Source: JANWXR01 sp964608265
Lineage (GTDB): Bacteria; Chloroflexota; Anaerolineae; Anaerolineales; UBA6663
Assembly: GCA_964608265.1 (NCBI GenBank)
Contig: CAZSNP010000033.1
Span: 1 to 50,876, forward strand
Reading direction: 5' to 3'
DNA: 50,876 bases
This document shows positions 7,990 to 16,087 of this stretch, in pieces. The notes beneath the pieces are model-generated. The model worked only from the letters and a program-made list of their open reading frames with translations. It made no database searches and was not told the origin of the DNA. The position numbers and the translations under genes are program-made. Numbering within the stretch: the stretch's first letter is position 1; each line of letters opens with the position of its first letter.

Positions 7990-8942
7990 CCAACCAAGCC
8001 GCTGCTTTACCCGCCGCAGCCAGCCGCCCGAAAGCCCACGCCTGTGGCGCCTGCCGCGGCCCACTCGAAGCCGATGAGACCGTGTGCCGGCGCTGCGGCG
8101 CCGACAACGCGGGATGGCTGAAATTCCAAACCAGCCACTTCAACGCCTTTCGCCTGCGCGAGGTGTTGGCGCTCGCCGCCGGGCTGTGCGGGTTGTTGCT
8201 GATGCTGGCCCTCGGCTGGGCGCTGTTTGTCGTCCTCGGCGCTCAAGTCTGGGGTGAAGGCGTCGGCGCGGCGTTGCTGCTGGCGTCGATCCCGCCGGCC
8301 GCCGTCGGCTTTGTGTATGCGTGGAGCGAGCGCGAGGCCTTTCGCCAGGCCCAGCACATGCCGGGCGTCAATCTCAAAACGGAGTACGAGCGCCTGACGC
8401 GGCTCAGCCTGGTCGTGGTCGGGCTGAGCGTGGCGGCGGGCCTCGGCGGGCCGCTGCTCGTCTTCATCGCGCCGCTGGTGCTGCAATCCGCCAACGTCCT
8501 GTTTGGCCTGTCGTTCTCGGCCCAGTTGCCCGAGATCACGCGCGGCACCTATGTGTTGATGTTCCTGGCCGTGTGGTTCTGCTACGCCATGCACGTGTTG
8601 GGCCGAGGGCTGGGCGGGACGGTCGCGCGCGAGTATGCGCTGGCCGCCGATGCGGTCGCCCCGCCGTTCGTCTTCGAGCAACAGGAGAAATTCCACGAGT
8701 TGTGCAAGCAGGCCGTTCTCTCAGAGCTGGCGGCGTCGGTCGATCATCGCAAGGTCAAGTGGCACAAACTCGAACGGGCCGGCGACGGCGGGATGACGGT
8801 GGAGATCGGCGTGCCCCACGGCGATCGGGTGGTCGAGAAAATCAACGAGTTTGACTACGAACGGGTGCCGCTCGAGAAGAAGTACACCGTCAGGCTCGAC
8901 CGCTGGGCGCGCCTCACCTCGATCGCGTTGATGGCCGACTGA
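7986..8942 (+). CDS. Zinc-ribbon multi-pass membrane protein
   Basis: 318 residues from ATG 7986, whose ATGA overlaps the preceding stop. Near the N-terminus is a zinc-ribbon signature CGAC…CRRCGADN. Four to five hydrophobic helices follow (AAGLCGLLLMLALGWALFVV, GVGAALLLASIPPAAVGFVY, VVVGLSVAAGLGGPLLVFIA, YVLMFLAVWFCYAMHVLG). The C-terminal 100 residues are soluble and end in a compact beta-rich domain (MTVEIGVPHGDRVVEKI). The function is not recognised. Position suggests a membrane partner of the NHL/SPFH protein. It converges with the next gene with only 2 bp between stop codons. Confidence 0.8.
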   Translation: MTNQAAALPAAASRPKAHACGACRGPLEADETVCRRCGADNAGWLKFQTSHFNAFRLREVLALAAGLCGLLLMLALGWALFVVLGAQVWGEGVGAALLLASIPPAAVGFVYAWSEREAFRQAQHMPGVNLKTEYERLTRLSLVVVGLSVAAGLGGPLLVFIAPLVLQSANVLFGLSFSAQLPEITRGTYVLMFLAVWFCYAMHVLGRGLGGTVAREYALAADAVAPPFVFEQQEKFHELCKQAVLSELAASVDHRKVKWHKLERAGDGGMTVEIGVPHGDRVVEKINEFDYERVPLEKKYTVRLDRWARLTSIALMAD

Positions 8943-8944
8943 AC

Positions 8945-9376
8945 TCAGTTCGGGGAGAACGGATCGAGCGGGCGCGGCTCGGTGTGGGCGGGCACGGCGT
9001 GATGCTCGAGCATGCGCCACGCGCCGTTGACGTGGCGGAAAACATTGGTGGCGCGCGCCTGGGTGACGCCGGTGCCCTCGATCTGCCCGGTCTCGATGTT
9101 CTCGAAGCACACGACCTCGGCGGTGCGGCCAAAGACGCGCACCCGCATCTCGCTCGGCCAGACGTGCAACGGCCCCTGGTTGGCGAAGATGCTGCGCCAA
9201 CTCTCGCGGATGGCCTCCCAACCGTGCAGCGGCCCCCAGCCCGGATGCACGCAGACCGCGTCGGGGCTTTCCACCCACAATCGCTGCATCAAATTGAAAT
9301 CCGCCAGGCTGAGCGCGCGATAGAACTGCGCGTTGGCGGCGAGCACGGCGTCGGCTTGCGGAGTCATCGTCGTCAC
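8945..9376 (-). CDS. NTF2-like (SnoaL/DUF4440-type) family protein
   Basis: 143-residue cone-shaped NTF2-fold protein. Features are an N-terminal helix ANAQFYRALSLADFNLM, the VHPGWGPLHGWEAIRESW segment and a long C-terminal sheet (TNVFRHVNGAWRMLEHHAVP). Members are ketosteroid-isomerase-like enzymes or ligand-binding proteins; the His in VHPG and HH near the end could line the pocket. The GTG start at 9376 overlaps the stop of the HAD gene (GTGA); an in-frame ATG lies at 9367. The pair is therefore an operon with translational coupling. No specific substrate can be proposed. Confidence 0.85.
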   Translation of the reverse strand: MTTMTPQADAVLAANAQFYRALSLADFNLMQRLWVESPDAVCVHPGWGPLHGWEAIRESWRSIFANQGPLHVWPSEMRVRVFGRTAEVVCFENIETGQIEGTGVTQARATNVFRHVNGAWRMLEHHAVPAHTEPRPLDPFSPN

Positions 9377-10125
9377 ACGGGCGCGCCCCAGCGCCGCAAG
9401 ACCGCGGGCAACTCCGCCAGGTGTTGGATCGTGGCCTCGGGTGTGATGTTGCCCGCATGCGCGCGGTTGACCGGGCTATCGGCGGTGGAGGCCAGCCACA
9501 CGTTGCGCAGCCCGGCCAGTTGCGCGCCAAGGATGTCGGCGCCCAGCGTGTCGCCGATCATCACACATTCCTCCGCTGCCAGCCGCCACGGGCCGAGCAC
9601 CCGCTCGAAGATGCGCGGGTTGGGCTTGCGCACCCGCACCGCCGCCGAGACGATGATGGGATCGAAATAGGCGCGCAGCCCGGCGCGGTCGATCAGGCGT
9701 TGCACGTTCTCGTCGTCGCCGGCGTTGGAGATGATGGCCAGCGGCAAGCCCGCCGCCCGCAAAAGATGCAAAACCTCCGGTGCGCCGGGCATCATCGTGT
9801 AAAGCGACTCGCTGTAGTCGTAGTAAGCCCTGACCGCCGCCTGCAACAGCTCGGCCGAGGGCGGCGGCGCGCCGAGGTCGGCCAGCGTCGTCGCGAGCAG
9901 ATAGCCGGTGGTGTATTCGACCCAATCCGTCTGGCGTTGCTGATCGAAGTCGGCGTAGTTGGCGGCCAACCGATTGAGGAAGGCTTGCGCATCGAGCATG
10001 TACCCATGCGCGTTGAGGTGGCGCAGCACGTCCGCCCGCATGCGGGGCAGAACCGCGCCCCAGTGGTGATCGAATTGCGATTGGATGAGGGTCGAGCCGA
10101 GGTCGAAGATCACGCCGCGCAGCAT
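9373..10125 (-). CDS. HAD-superfamily hydrolase
   Basis: 250-residue HAD phosphatase of the subfamily with an alpha-helical cap between motifs I and II. Motif I is DLGST (D8 is the nucleophile), motif II the Ser/Thr of IISNAG, motif III the Lys in VRKPNPRIF, and motif IV GDTLGADI. The usual second Asp of motif I (DxD) is Gly here, as in the DLGGT group. This often marks altered activity, since that Asp normally acts as acid/base. It is divergent from DUF3109 and co-transcribed with the NTF2-like gene. A TATAAT ends 7 nt before the ATG, suggesting a leaderless transcript. Confidence 0.9.
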   Translation of the reverse strand: MLRGVIFDLGSTLIQSQFDHHWGAVLPRMRADVLRHLNAHGYMLDAQAFLNRLAANYADFDQQRQTDWVEYTTGYLLATTLADLGAPPPSAELLQAAVRAYYDYSESLYTMMPGAPEVLHLLRAAGLPLAIISNAGDDENVQRLIDRAGLRAYFDPIIVSAAVRVRKPNPRIFERVLGPWRLAAEECVMIGDTLGADILGAQLAGLRNVWLASTADSPVNRAHAGNITPEATIQHLAELPAVLRRWGAPV

Positions 10126-10132
10126 ACGGTCA

Positions 10133-10138
10133 ATTATA
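10133..10138 (-). promoter_or_regulatory. -10 box TATAAT of the leaderless HAD gene
   Basis: A perfect TATAAT on the minus strand with 7 nt between it and the ATG at 10125. This spacing puts the transcription start at the A of the start codon. Confidence 0.55.
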
Positions 10139-10173
10139 ACGAGGGGCCCGGGCGCGGCTTGAGCGCTTTGCCC

Positions 10174-10201
10174 TTGCCTTTGAGGCGAAGCTGGCTACAC
10201 T
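10174..10201 (+). promoter_or_regulatory. Candidate promoter for the DUF3109 gene
   Basis: TTGCCT (10174-10179), 16 nt, TACACT (10196-10201), then 6 nt to the ATG at 10208. The arrangement fits a leaderless sigma-70-type message. It is divergent from the HAD promoter 35 bp away. Confidence 0.4.
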
Positions 10202-10207
10202 GTGAGC

Positions 10208-10810
10208 ATGAGCACTGCAACTGAAATCAACATCCACGGTCATCGCCTCGACGCCGGTTTGCTCGAGGCCCGCCCCATCCGGCGCTGTCGCGTCGAGGAA
10301 TGCCAATCGCACTGTTGCACCGGCGGCGTGTACATCTCCGTCGCGCAGGTCGAGGATATCCTCGCGCATGCCGCCCTCATCCAGCCGCATCTGCCCGCCC
10401 ACCGGCGCGACCCGGCGCTGTGGTTCGATCACGCCGTCGAGCCGGACAACGATCACCCGGGACGCGGCCCGGTGATGGGCACGAACGTCCTGCCCGATCC
10501 CACCCATCCCGTCGGTGAGGGATGTGCCTTTCTGCGGCCCGACCGCAAGTGCGCGTTGCAGGCGGCGGGCATCGCCGCCGGGGAACATCCGTGGCGCTTC
10601 AAGCCCTTTTATTGCGCGCTCCATCCGCTGGTGTACGTGGAGGATCTGGTGGTGCTGAGCGAAGAGAGCGAGATGTACCTCGAGGGCGGCAGTTGCCACC
10701 GGCCCAGCCTCGGCGAGCCGGTGCCGCTCTATCGCGTGTTCGATTGGGAGTTGAAGCTGGTGCTGGGGGAGGCAGGCTACGCGGAGTTGTGTGCGCGGGC
10801 GGGAGCGTAG
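10208..10810 (+). CDS. DUF3109 family cysteine-rich protein
   Basis: About 200 residues, DUF3109 family, related to YkgJ-type Zn/Fe-binding Cys-cluster proteins. Conserved Cys positions are in CRVEECQSHCCTGG near the N-terminus, EGCAFL and KCAL mid-protein, FYCALHP and GGSCHRP later. This spacing is typical of a metal cluster, probably [Fe-S] or zinc. Function in the family is unknown. An in-frame GTG at 10202 is an alternative start, but ATG 10208 fits the candidate -10 better. It is monocistronic and converges with the histidine kinase gene 10 bp downstream. Confidence 0.88.
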   Translation: MSTATEINIHGHRLDAGLLEARPIRRCRVEECQSHCCTGGVYISVAQVEDILAHAALIQPHLPAHRRDPALWFDHAVEPDNDHPGRGPVMGTNVLPDPTHPVGEGCAFLRPDRKCALQAAGIAAGEHPWRFKPFYCALHPLVYVEDLVVLSEESEMYLEGGSCHRPSLGEPVPLYRVFDWELKLVLGEAGYAELCARAGA

Positions 10811-10819
10811 CCGCGCGGC

Positions 10820-11860
10820 TTACTTCGTCAGAGGCAGCGAAAGCCCAAACGTGCTGCCGTTGCCCTCCTCGCTCGACACCCACACCTTGCCCGCGTGTTG
10901 CTCGACGACGGTCTTGACGATGGCAAGCCCCAGCCCGGTGCCCGAGGTCTTGCGGGTGGCCTCGCCGGGCGCGCGATAGAAGCGCTCGAACAGGCGCGGC
11001 TGGGCCGAGGGGGCGATGCCGGGGCCGGTATCGGTGACCTCGCACAGCGCCTGCCCGTCGGCCTCGCGGTAGCGCACCCGAACCTGCCCGCCCTCGGGCG
11101 TGTATTTGATGGCGTTGCTGAGTAAATTGCTCAGGGCACGATGCATCCAGCCCTCATCGGCCAGCACGCGCCGGCTGGAACGAGGGCCGGCATACGTCAG
11201 CGCCAGCCCCTTTTGCTCGGCGGTGAGTTTGAACTCCGTCACCACCTGCTGCGCCAACCGATTGAGGTCCACTTTCTGAAAGCTCGGCTCGCCGTTGGCC
11301 TGCACCTGGTCGAGGCTCAAGACCTGGTCAATCAAGCGGCTCATCCGCTTGAGCCCGGCCTTGATCATACGCACGTAATCGAGTTGATCGGGGGACGGCG
11401 CTTTGAGCGAATCCTGCAACAGGTTGACGGCCCCATTCATCAAATTGATAGGGTTGCGCAGATCGTGGGCGGCGGCCAGCACGGCTTCGGTCTTGTATTC
11501 GCCCGTTTGCTTGAGGTGGGTCACCTCCTGCAGCGTCAACATCCAGCCGGTCAACAACTCGGCGTCGTTGAGCAGCGGCATGAGCGAGGCGGCGTAGAAG
11601 TGTTCGCGCCGCAGTTCAACCTGGAAGACGATGGGTTGCGGGGGAGACTCAGCGCCGGCGCGTTGCCACCACGGGCCGAGCGCCGGGTGAAGCTGGCCCA
11701 GCGATTGGCCGGCGATGGCATCGCGGCGCAGGCCAAAGAGCCGCTCGGCGGCCGGGTTGAGGAGCGTCAGCCGGCCCTGCGGGTCGGTGGCCACAATCGC
11801 CTCGGCCACCGAGCGGAGCACGACCAGCAGTTGTTGGGCCTCAAGCGAGTGCGCGACCAT
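10820..11860 (-). CDS. PAS-domain sensor histidine kinase, cytosolic
   Basis: 346 residues with no membrane segment. A PAS domain (about 8-118; AIVATDPQGRLTLLNPAAE) precedes the HisKA helix pair with the phospho-acceptor in AAAHDLRNPINLM (H132). The HATPase domain has an N box (ALSNLLSNAIKYTP), G1 (DTGPGIA), F box (FERFYRA) and G2 (GTGLGLAIVK), so all catalytic boxes are intact. There is no response regulator beside it, making it an orphan kinase sensing a cytoplasmic cue through PAS. The HDLRNP H-box is a common variant of HELRTP. Confidence 0.93.
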   Translation of the reverse strand: MVAHSLEAQQLLVVLRSVAEAIVATDPQGRLTLLNPAAERLFGLRRDAIAGQSLGQLHPALGPWWQRAGAESPPQPIVFQVELRREHFYAASLMPLLNDAELLTGWMLTLQEVTHLKQTGEYKTEAVLAAAHDLRNPINLMNGAVNLLQDSLKAPSPDQLDYVRMIKAGLKRMSRLIDQVLSLDQVQANGEPSFQKVDLNRLAQQVVTEFKLTAEQKGLALTYAGPRSSRRVLADEGWMHRALSNLLSNAIKYTPEGGQVRVRYREADGQALCEVTDTGPGIAPSAQPRLFERFYRAPGEATRKTSGTGLGLAIVKTVVEQHAGKVWVSSEEGNGSTFGLSLPLTK

Positions 11861-11918
11861 TGGCGCTATTGTAGCCGGTTCGCAATTCCTCGCCCAACGT
11901 GACCCCGGTACGGCGTGG

Positions 11919-12500
11919 CTAGGGGCCGTTGCTCGGGCCGTAGTTCACAAAGCGGCGGTACCACGTCAGCAGGGCGCCCTCGTCCGCCGTCTGCATTTTC
12001 ATTTCGTGTCCCCAGGCCAGCGCCAATACCGGTGACGCCAGGCCGTCGTACGGGCTGATGAGGATCTTGACGGTGTTGAATTGCGACTCTTTCGGGGCTT
12101 TGGCATAGATCGCCTCGAGCTGTTGCCGGCGCTCGGCGCACTGCTCGTCACAGCGATAGAGGAAAACCACGCCGCCCCGGGCGAGGTTGTTGAGGTAGTT
12201 GCCCGGCGACACCGGCGCTGCCGCCGAGCCCCAGGGCGCCGGGGTGTCGTAGTGGGTGCCGCTCGAGGGCGGATTGGTCCGGTACACCGGCAGCGGGGCA
12301 TTGTCCGCGATGACGGCCTTCCCCTCGTCGGGGACGACGGTTTCGTTGGGCAGGGCGCCGGGCCGCTGGGTGACGACGATGTAGATGGCGATCAGCACGA
12401 GGGCCACGCCGAGCGTGCCCAGCACGATGACGTTCCAGATCAGCGAGGAACGTTTGCGTTCGGCGCGCCGCTGCTCGCGTTTGTTGACTTTGCTGCTCAA
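11919..12500 (-). CDS. DUF3105 domain membrane-anchored protein
   Basis: 193 residues from a TTG start at 12500. The start is chosen because GGAGG (12506-12510) sits 5 nt upstream; the frame is open further to 12773, but that extension runs over the terminator of the neighbouring gene. The basic N-terminus (KREQRRAERKR) is followed by one membrane helix (WNVIVLGTLGVALVLIAIYIV) and an extracytoplasmic DUF3105 domain. That domain has the hallmark PPSSGTHYDTPAPWG, a YRCDEQC Cys pair and WGHEM near the end. The family is common in Actinobacteria and Chloroflexi and its function is unknown; the His and Cys residues may bind metal. It appears to be a single gene. Confidence 0.88.
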   Translation of the reverse strand: MSSKVNKREQRRAERKRSSLIWNVIVLGTLGVALVLIAIYIVVTQRPGALPNETVVPDEGKAVIADNAPLPVYRTNPPSSGTHYDTPAPWGSAAAPVSPGNYLNNLARGGVVFLYRCDEQCAERRQQLEAIYAKAPKESQFNTVKILISPYDGLASPVLALAWGHEMKMQTADEGALLTWYRRFVNYGPSNGP

Positions 12501-12660
12501 CCCAACCTCCGGTGCGATCACCGTCGCACGACACGAATAGAGCCGGCGCAAACCGGCCCGTAGTTCGAGCGCACTCGCCGGGCGCACACCTCCCATGCGC
12601 CCGCTGTGGACGACGCAAACAATTTTACTGTACTTCGGAGCCGGGCCATAGCACACCCGC

Positions 12661-12692
12661 ACAACAAAAGCCCCGAGGCAACTCGGGGCTTT
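12661..12692 (-). terminator. Terminator of the holin-like gene
   Basis: An 11-bp perfect stem (12667-12677 with 12682-12692, AAAGCCCCGAG) and a GCAA loop. On the minus strand the stem is followed by a T-rich run (TTTTGTTG). It lies 29 bp past the stop of the holin-like gene. Confidence 0.8.
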
Positions 12693-12720
12693 GCTTGCGA
12701 AACGGCGGGGTCGTGGACGG

Positions 12721-13146
12721 TTAGCGGCTGCGATCTTCGCGCCGGCGGTCGCGCCGCTGCCACTCTCGCTCATCGGGGATGAAGACGCTGAGGACGACGC
12801 TGACGACCGTGACGACCAGCGCGCCGAAGAAGGCCGGCCAGAAGCCGGTCACGTCGAAGCCGACGCCAAAGTACTGGCCGAGCTGACCGGTGAGCCAGAA
12901 CAGCAGCGTGTTGATGAGCAGCGTGCCCAGGCCGAGGGTGAGGATGATGAACGGGCAGGTGAGGAAGGTGAGGATGGGCCGCACCAGTGCGTTCACAAAG
13001 CCGAAGATGACGGCGAGCACGATGACGGCGGTGACGCCCGACGGGCCGTCAATGCCGGCCACGCCTCCCGTGAGGCCGGGGATGCCGTTGAAGACCACCC
13101 AAAAGGCGACGGCGTTGATGGCGAGACGGAACAGAAGCCTGAGCAT
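12721..13146 (-). CDS. Phage holin family 4 / YvlD-like membrane protein
   Basis: 141 residues from ATG 13146, which has a GGAGG 8 nt upstream; the 15 codons before it are excluded. Four transmembrane helices are visible (LLFRLAINAVAFWVVF; VTAVIVLAVIFGFVNALV; LTFLTCPFIILTLGLGTLLI; ALVVTVVSVVLSVFI), with the family motif NALVRPILTFLTCPFIILT. The C-terminus is charged and cytosolic (REWQRRDRRREDRSR). Despite the 'phage holin' name, this family (YvlD in Bacillus) is chromosomal and linked to envelope stress genes. YvlB-like proteins with SHOCT-like helices lie 3-10 kb away on the same strand. It has its own terminator. Confidence 0.9.
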   Translation of the reverse strand: MLRLLFRLAINAVAFWVVFNGIPGLTGGVAGIDGPSGVTAVIVLAVIFGFVNALVRPILTFLTCPFIILTLGLGTLLINTLLFWLTGQLGQYFGVGFDVTGFWPAFFGALVVTVVSVVLSVFIPDEREWQRRDRRREDRSR

Positions 13147-13244
13147 GATAATCCTCCGTGAAACGGAAAGCGCGAGGCGTAACACTGTCACGCATCACAT
13201 TTTACGTTTCACGAGCGAGGCAAGTTGCGCCCGTCAGATAGGTG

Positions 13245-14639
13245 TCAGTCGGCTGCCGCAGTCTGCACGGGTGCGGCGTCGTGGTCGGGCAGGATGTCTT
13301 CGGCGTTGCGGATGGCTGGGACGAGGTAACCCGCTGCCCCCGCCAGAGTCGCCAGCACGCCGCACACGATCATTAACAGCGCCATGCCCGCGCCGGGGCC
13401 AGTCCCGGTCAGCCAACTCACTGCGGGGATAAACCCCACGCCGGCCCGAGCGGAGGGCTCCAGCCATTGATCGGCCAACACGCCGGCGATGAGCGGAGAG
13501 AGGGGGTTGGTGAACCACGCGATCAGCCGCCGCGCCGAGAACACACGGCCCTGCACATCCGGCGGGACCTTGGCCTGGTAGATGGCCTGATTGCTGCCGT
13601 TGACCAGCGCGAACGGCAATGAGCCGAGGAACATCGCCGGAATCCACAACCACAAATCGCGCCCCACGCCCACCAGGGTCAGACCCACTACACCACCCCA
13701 TATCCAGCCCAGCAACACACCATGCACGCGCCGCTTGAAACCGCCCCAGGCGCTCATCACCGCCCCGCCCAGCACGCCGCCGATGGCCCCGGCGGACTGC
13801 ACCAACCCCAGCACGCGCGCTGACTCGGCGGCGGTGTCGCCCGCAAAGCTCGCCGAGACACGCGAGACCACCATCGGCGCCAGCACGGTGAGGGCGATGC
13901 CGGCGAACAGGTTGCCGAAGAAGAAGATCATCTGCAGGCCGAGCAGGCTGGGCCGCGCGAAGATGTAGCGAAAGCCATAGGCGGCCTCTTGCAGCCAGCC
14001 GCCGCTCTCGGCGTTGCGGCTCTCCTCGGTGCGTTGCGGCTGGGGCACATGGACGATGAGCAACGCGCCGATGGCGAACAAAAAGGTGACGACATCGAGC
14101 CACAGGATGCCGCCCAGGCTGACGAGGGGCAGCAGCGCCCCGGCGAGCAGCGGCGCCACGATCTGCGGCCCCATCTCCACCAGCGACATCAGCCCGTTGG
14201 CTCGCCCGTACTGCTCCTTGGGCATCATCGTGCTGATGGCAGCGCTGTAGGCCGGCCACTGAAAGGCGTTGCCCAAACCCGCGATCACCGCGGCGACGTA
14301 CAAGTGCCACACCTCCAGCAGGCCGAACGATTGCAGGATCAGGATCACCACCGTCGCCAGCCCCGCGCCGAGGTCGCTCACCATCATCATCAGCTTGCGG
14401 TTGTAACGATCAACCATCACGCCGGCCAGGGGCGAGATGAGGAGGAAGGGCGTGATGAAGAAGACCTGCATCAGCGCGAACGGCGTGGCCTCGTTGTTGG
14501 TCTTTTGCAGCACCCACAGCGAGAGCGCGAACTGGCTCATGCTGGTGGCCAGCACCGAGACGATCTGCCCGAGCCAGACGATGGTGAAACCGAACAGGCC
14601 GGAAGGAAGTCGCGAAGGCGATTGAGTCTGTATCGTCAT
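13245..14639 (-). CDS. MFS transporter (drug/siderophore exporter type)
   Basis: 464 residues, twelve hydrophobic helices, major facilitator superfamily of the MFS_1/MFS_3 exporter type (EntS/macrolide-efflux-like). It has the loop 2-3 motif GVMVDRYNRKLMM, the QFALSLWVLQKT first helix and a large central loop. ATG 14639 is chosen over the upstream frame because a GGAG lies just before it. It probably exports small hydrophobic molecules by proton antiport; the substrate is not inferable. It lies downstream of the phosphotransferase and its small neighbour, across a hairpin repeat. Confidence 0.9.
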   Translation of the reverse strand: MTIQTQSPSRLPSGLFGFTIVWLGQIVSVLATSMSQFALSLWVLQKTNNEATPFALMQVFFITPFLLISPLAGVMVDRYNRKLMMMVSDLGAGLATVVILILQSFGLLEVWHLYVAAVIAGLGNAFQWPAYSAAISTMMPKEQYGRANGLMSLVEMGPQIVAPLLAGALLPLVSLGGILWLDVVTFLFAIGALLIVHVPQPQRTEESRNAESGGWLQEAAYGFRYIFARPSLLGLQMIFFFGNLFAGIALTVLAPMVVSRVSASFAGDTAAESARVLGLVQSAGAIGGVLGGAVMSAWGGFKRRVHGVLLGWIWGGVVGLTLVGVGRDLWLWIPAMFLGSLPFALVNGSNQAIYQAKVPPDVQGRVFSARRLIAWFTNPLSPLIAGVLADQWLEPSARAGVGFIPAVSWLTGTGPGAGMALLMIVCGVLATLAGAAGYLVPAIRNAEDILPDHDAAPVQTAAAD

Positions 14640-14656
14640 CAATTGCTCCGACTTAT

Positions 14657-14724
14657 CTCTCGCCAAGCACGCCAAGACCGCCAAGGAGGGTCTTGCTTTG
14701 CGAACTTGGCGAGCTTGGCGAGAG
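14657..14724. repeat. CTTGGCG inverted repeat
   Basis: Two 20-nt arms (14657-14676 and 14705-14724) with one mismatch, built from CGCCAAG/CTTGGCG units; another CGCCAAG lies in the loop. It fills the space between the small hypothetical gene and the MFS gene. The sequence type is an intergenic mini-repeat hairpin rather than a T-tailed terminator. Confidence 0.75.
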
Positions 14725-15033
14725 TTACTCCTGGGGCCACAGGCGCGGCAGGTTGTGGATACGCGCCCAGCCCGAATCGCGCTGCACGGCCTCCACGCTC
14801 AACTCGGTGAAGTAAGTGTCGAGCACGGCGGCGCGCTCCATCGCCAGCGGCGGTGAGCAGTAGTCTTCCTCTTCCCACACGATCCACTCGCCATCGCGGC
14901 GCGCGTTGTCGAGGCCGCCGTGGAGCGCCGGGCCGAAGGGCCGCATCACACCGATCTCGCCGCTGTTCAAGCGGGCCCGCAAGTGCGAGGCCAGCTCAGG
15001 CTTGAGTCTGGCGCGGACGAGATAGTACGCCAT
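14725..15033 (-). CDS. Conserved hypothetical protein, about 100 residues
   Basis: 102 residues from ATG 15033, overlapping the 3' end of the phosphotransferase gene by 38 bp. It is a small ferredoxin-like or YCII-like candidate: MAYYLVRARLKPE forms the first strand and helix, FGPALHGGLDNAR follows, and WVWEEEDYCSPPLAMERAAV-type acidic and Cys residues lie in mid-protein (WEEEDYCSPP). I recognise it only as a conserved hypothetical protein. The upstream phosphotransferase and this gene are co-transcribed. The frame does not involve the scaffold gap. Confidence 0.72.
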   Translation of the reverse strand: MAYYLVRARLKPELASHLRARLNSGEIGVMRPFGPALHGGLDNARRDGEWIVWEEEDYCSPPLAMERAAVLDTYFTELSVEAVQRDSGWARIHNLPRLWPQE

Positions 15034-15999
15034 CGTGCTCAACCTCCCTGGCCCGGTCAGTGATGAAGCGCAACAGCCGCCCGCGCTCCTCGGCGATGCC
15101 GTCGGCCAGGCGGGCGACGGCCAACGGCAGTTCCCACGCCCGCAGCTCCGCCCGCGCGTAGTCGGTCTGCGCGTCGAAATAATGGCGGAGGTAGAGCGCC
15201 TGNNNNNNNNNNNNNNNNNNNNNNNNNNNNNNNNNNNNNNNNNNNNNNNNNNNNNNNNNNNNNNNNNNNNNNNNNNNNNNNNNNNNNNNNNNNNNNNNNN
15301 NNCCGCCCGCGCGTAGTCGGTCTGCGCGTCGAAATAATGGCGGAGGTAGAGCGCCTGAAAAAGCGAGCGAAAGACGGCGATGAAGGCGCGCTGCACAAAA
15401 CCGGGCGGCGGGTCACCCAGGCTCAGGATGACGGACGTGCGCGCCACATCGGCGAGTGGGTGGCCGCACCACGCATTCATCCAATCAATCACGCGCGGGC
15501 CGCGCGCGGTGAGCAGCACGTTGTCGGGATGCAGGTCGCCGTGGCAGAGACGATCCCCGTCGGGCAGCGCGTTCGCGGCGCGCAGCAGCGTCGCTTTCAA
15601 CCCCGGCGCGAAGATGGATTGAGCCTCGATCCATTGCGCGAGGCCGCGCACGCGCTCCGCCTGCGCCGGCAGGCCCGCTCCCGAACAGCGATGCATCTGC
15701 GCGTGCACCTCGGCCATCTGCCGCGCGAAGCCGTTCACGCGCCAGGGTTGCCTGACGAGGTGGGAGAGCATCGTCGGGCCGCTGAGGCGTTCGTACACTG
15801 CGCCGGGCCGGCCCTCAACGGTGACCGTTTCAAACACGCCGGGCACGGGTGCGCCGGCAGCATGGGCGCGGCGCGTGTTCTCGGCCTCGACTGACGCATC
15901 GCGCCCCGCCTCGGTGCGGCGATAAAGCTTGAGCGCGCGGCCCTCGCCCCACTCGAAAATCTCGGCCTGGCGTCCCGCGCCGAGGAGTTTGGCATCCAT
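14996..15999 (-). CDS. Aminoglycoside-phosphotransferase-family kinase (interrupted by an assembly gap)
   Basis: APH/choline-kinase-like phosphotransferase (Pfam APH type). From ATG 15999 the residues run to the gap with an N-lobe (ALKLYRR), the Brenner motif CHGDLHPDNVLL (about 152-163) and the metal site VIDWMNAWCGHPLADV. The gene appears broken by 100 Ns, but the 55 nt before and after the Ns are identical. Removing 155 nt gives one continuous 282-residue protein ending at TGA 14996, with the last part reading ELRAWELPLAVARLADGI. It probably phosphorylates a small molecule; resistance should not be inferred from family alone. Confidence 0.88.
15203..15302. other. Scaffold gap with duplicated contig ends
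   Basis: One hundred Ns. Positions 15148-15202 and 15303-15357 are identical over 55 nt, so the two contigs overlap and the gap has no real sequence. An overlap of this size is what an assembler working at one fixed k-mer would leave. Confidence 0.95.
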
Positions 16000-16031
16000 G
16001 TCTTGTCCAAATCGGGAAAGAAAGGACAGCG

Positions 16032-16068
16032 GGGAAAGGAAGGAAACGTATTTTCCATTTCCTTTCCC
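16032..16068. repeat. GGAAAGGAAGGA-type hairpin repeat
   Basis: GGGAAAGGAA (16032-16041) pairs with its complement at 16059-16068. The purine arm GGAAAGGAAGGAA is shared with the hairpin at 20080-20092, suggesting the same source sequence. It lies between the SHOCT-like gene and the phosphotransferase. Confidence 0.7.
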
Positions 16069-16087
16069 TCGACTCTCTGCGGCTTGT

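Noticed and set aside
12501..12773. N-terminal extension of the DUF3105 gene
   Set aside because: It runs over the hairpin terminator of the holin-like gene, whereas a TTG with GGAGG 5 nt upstream gives a clean start at 12500.
12721..13146. Prophage remnant because of the 'phage holin' family
   Set aside because: No other phage gene is nearby and this family is chromosomal and linked to envelope stress genes.
14996..15999. Phosphotransferase pseudogene
   Set aside because: The interruption is an assembly artefact; collapsing the repeated 55 nt restores the frame.
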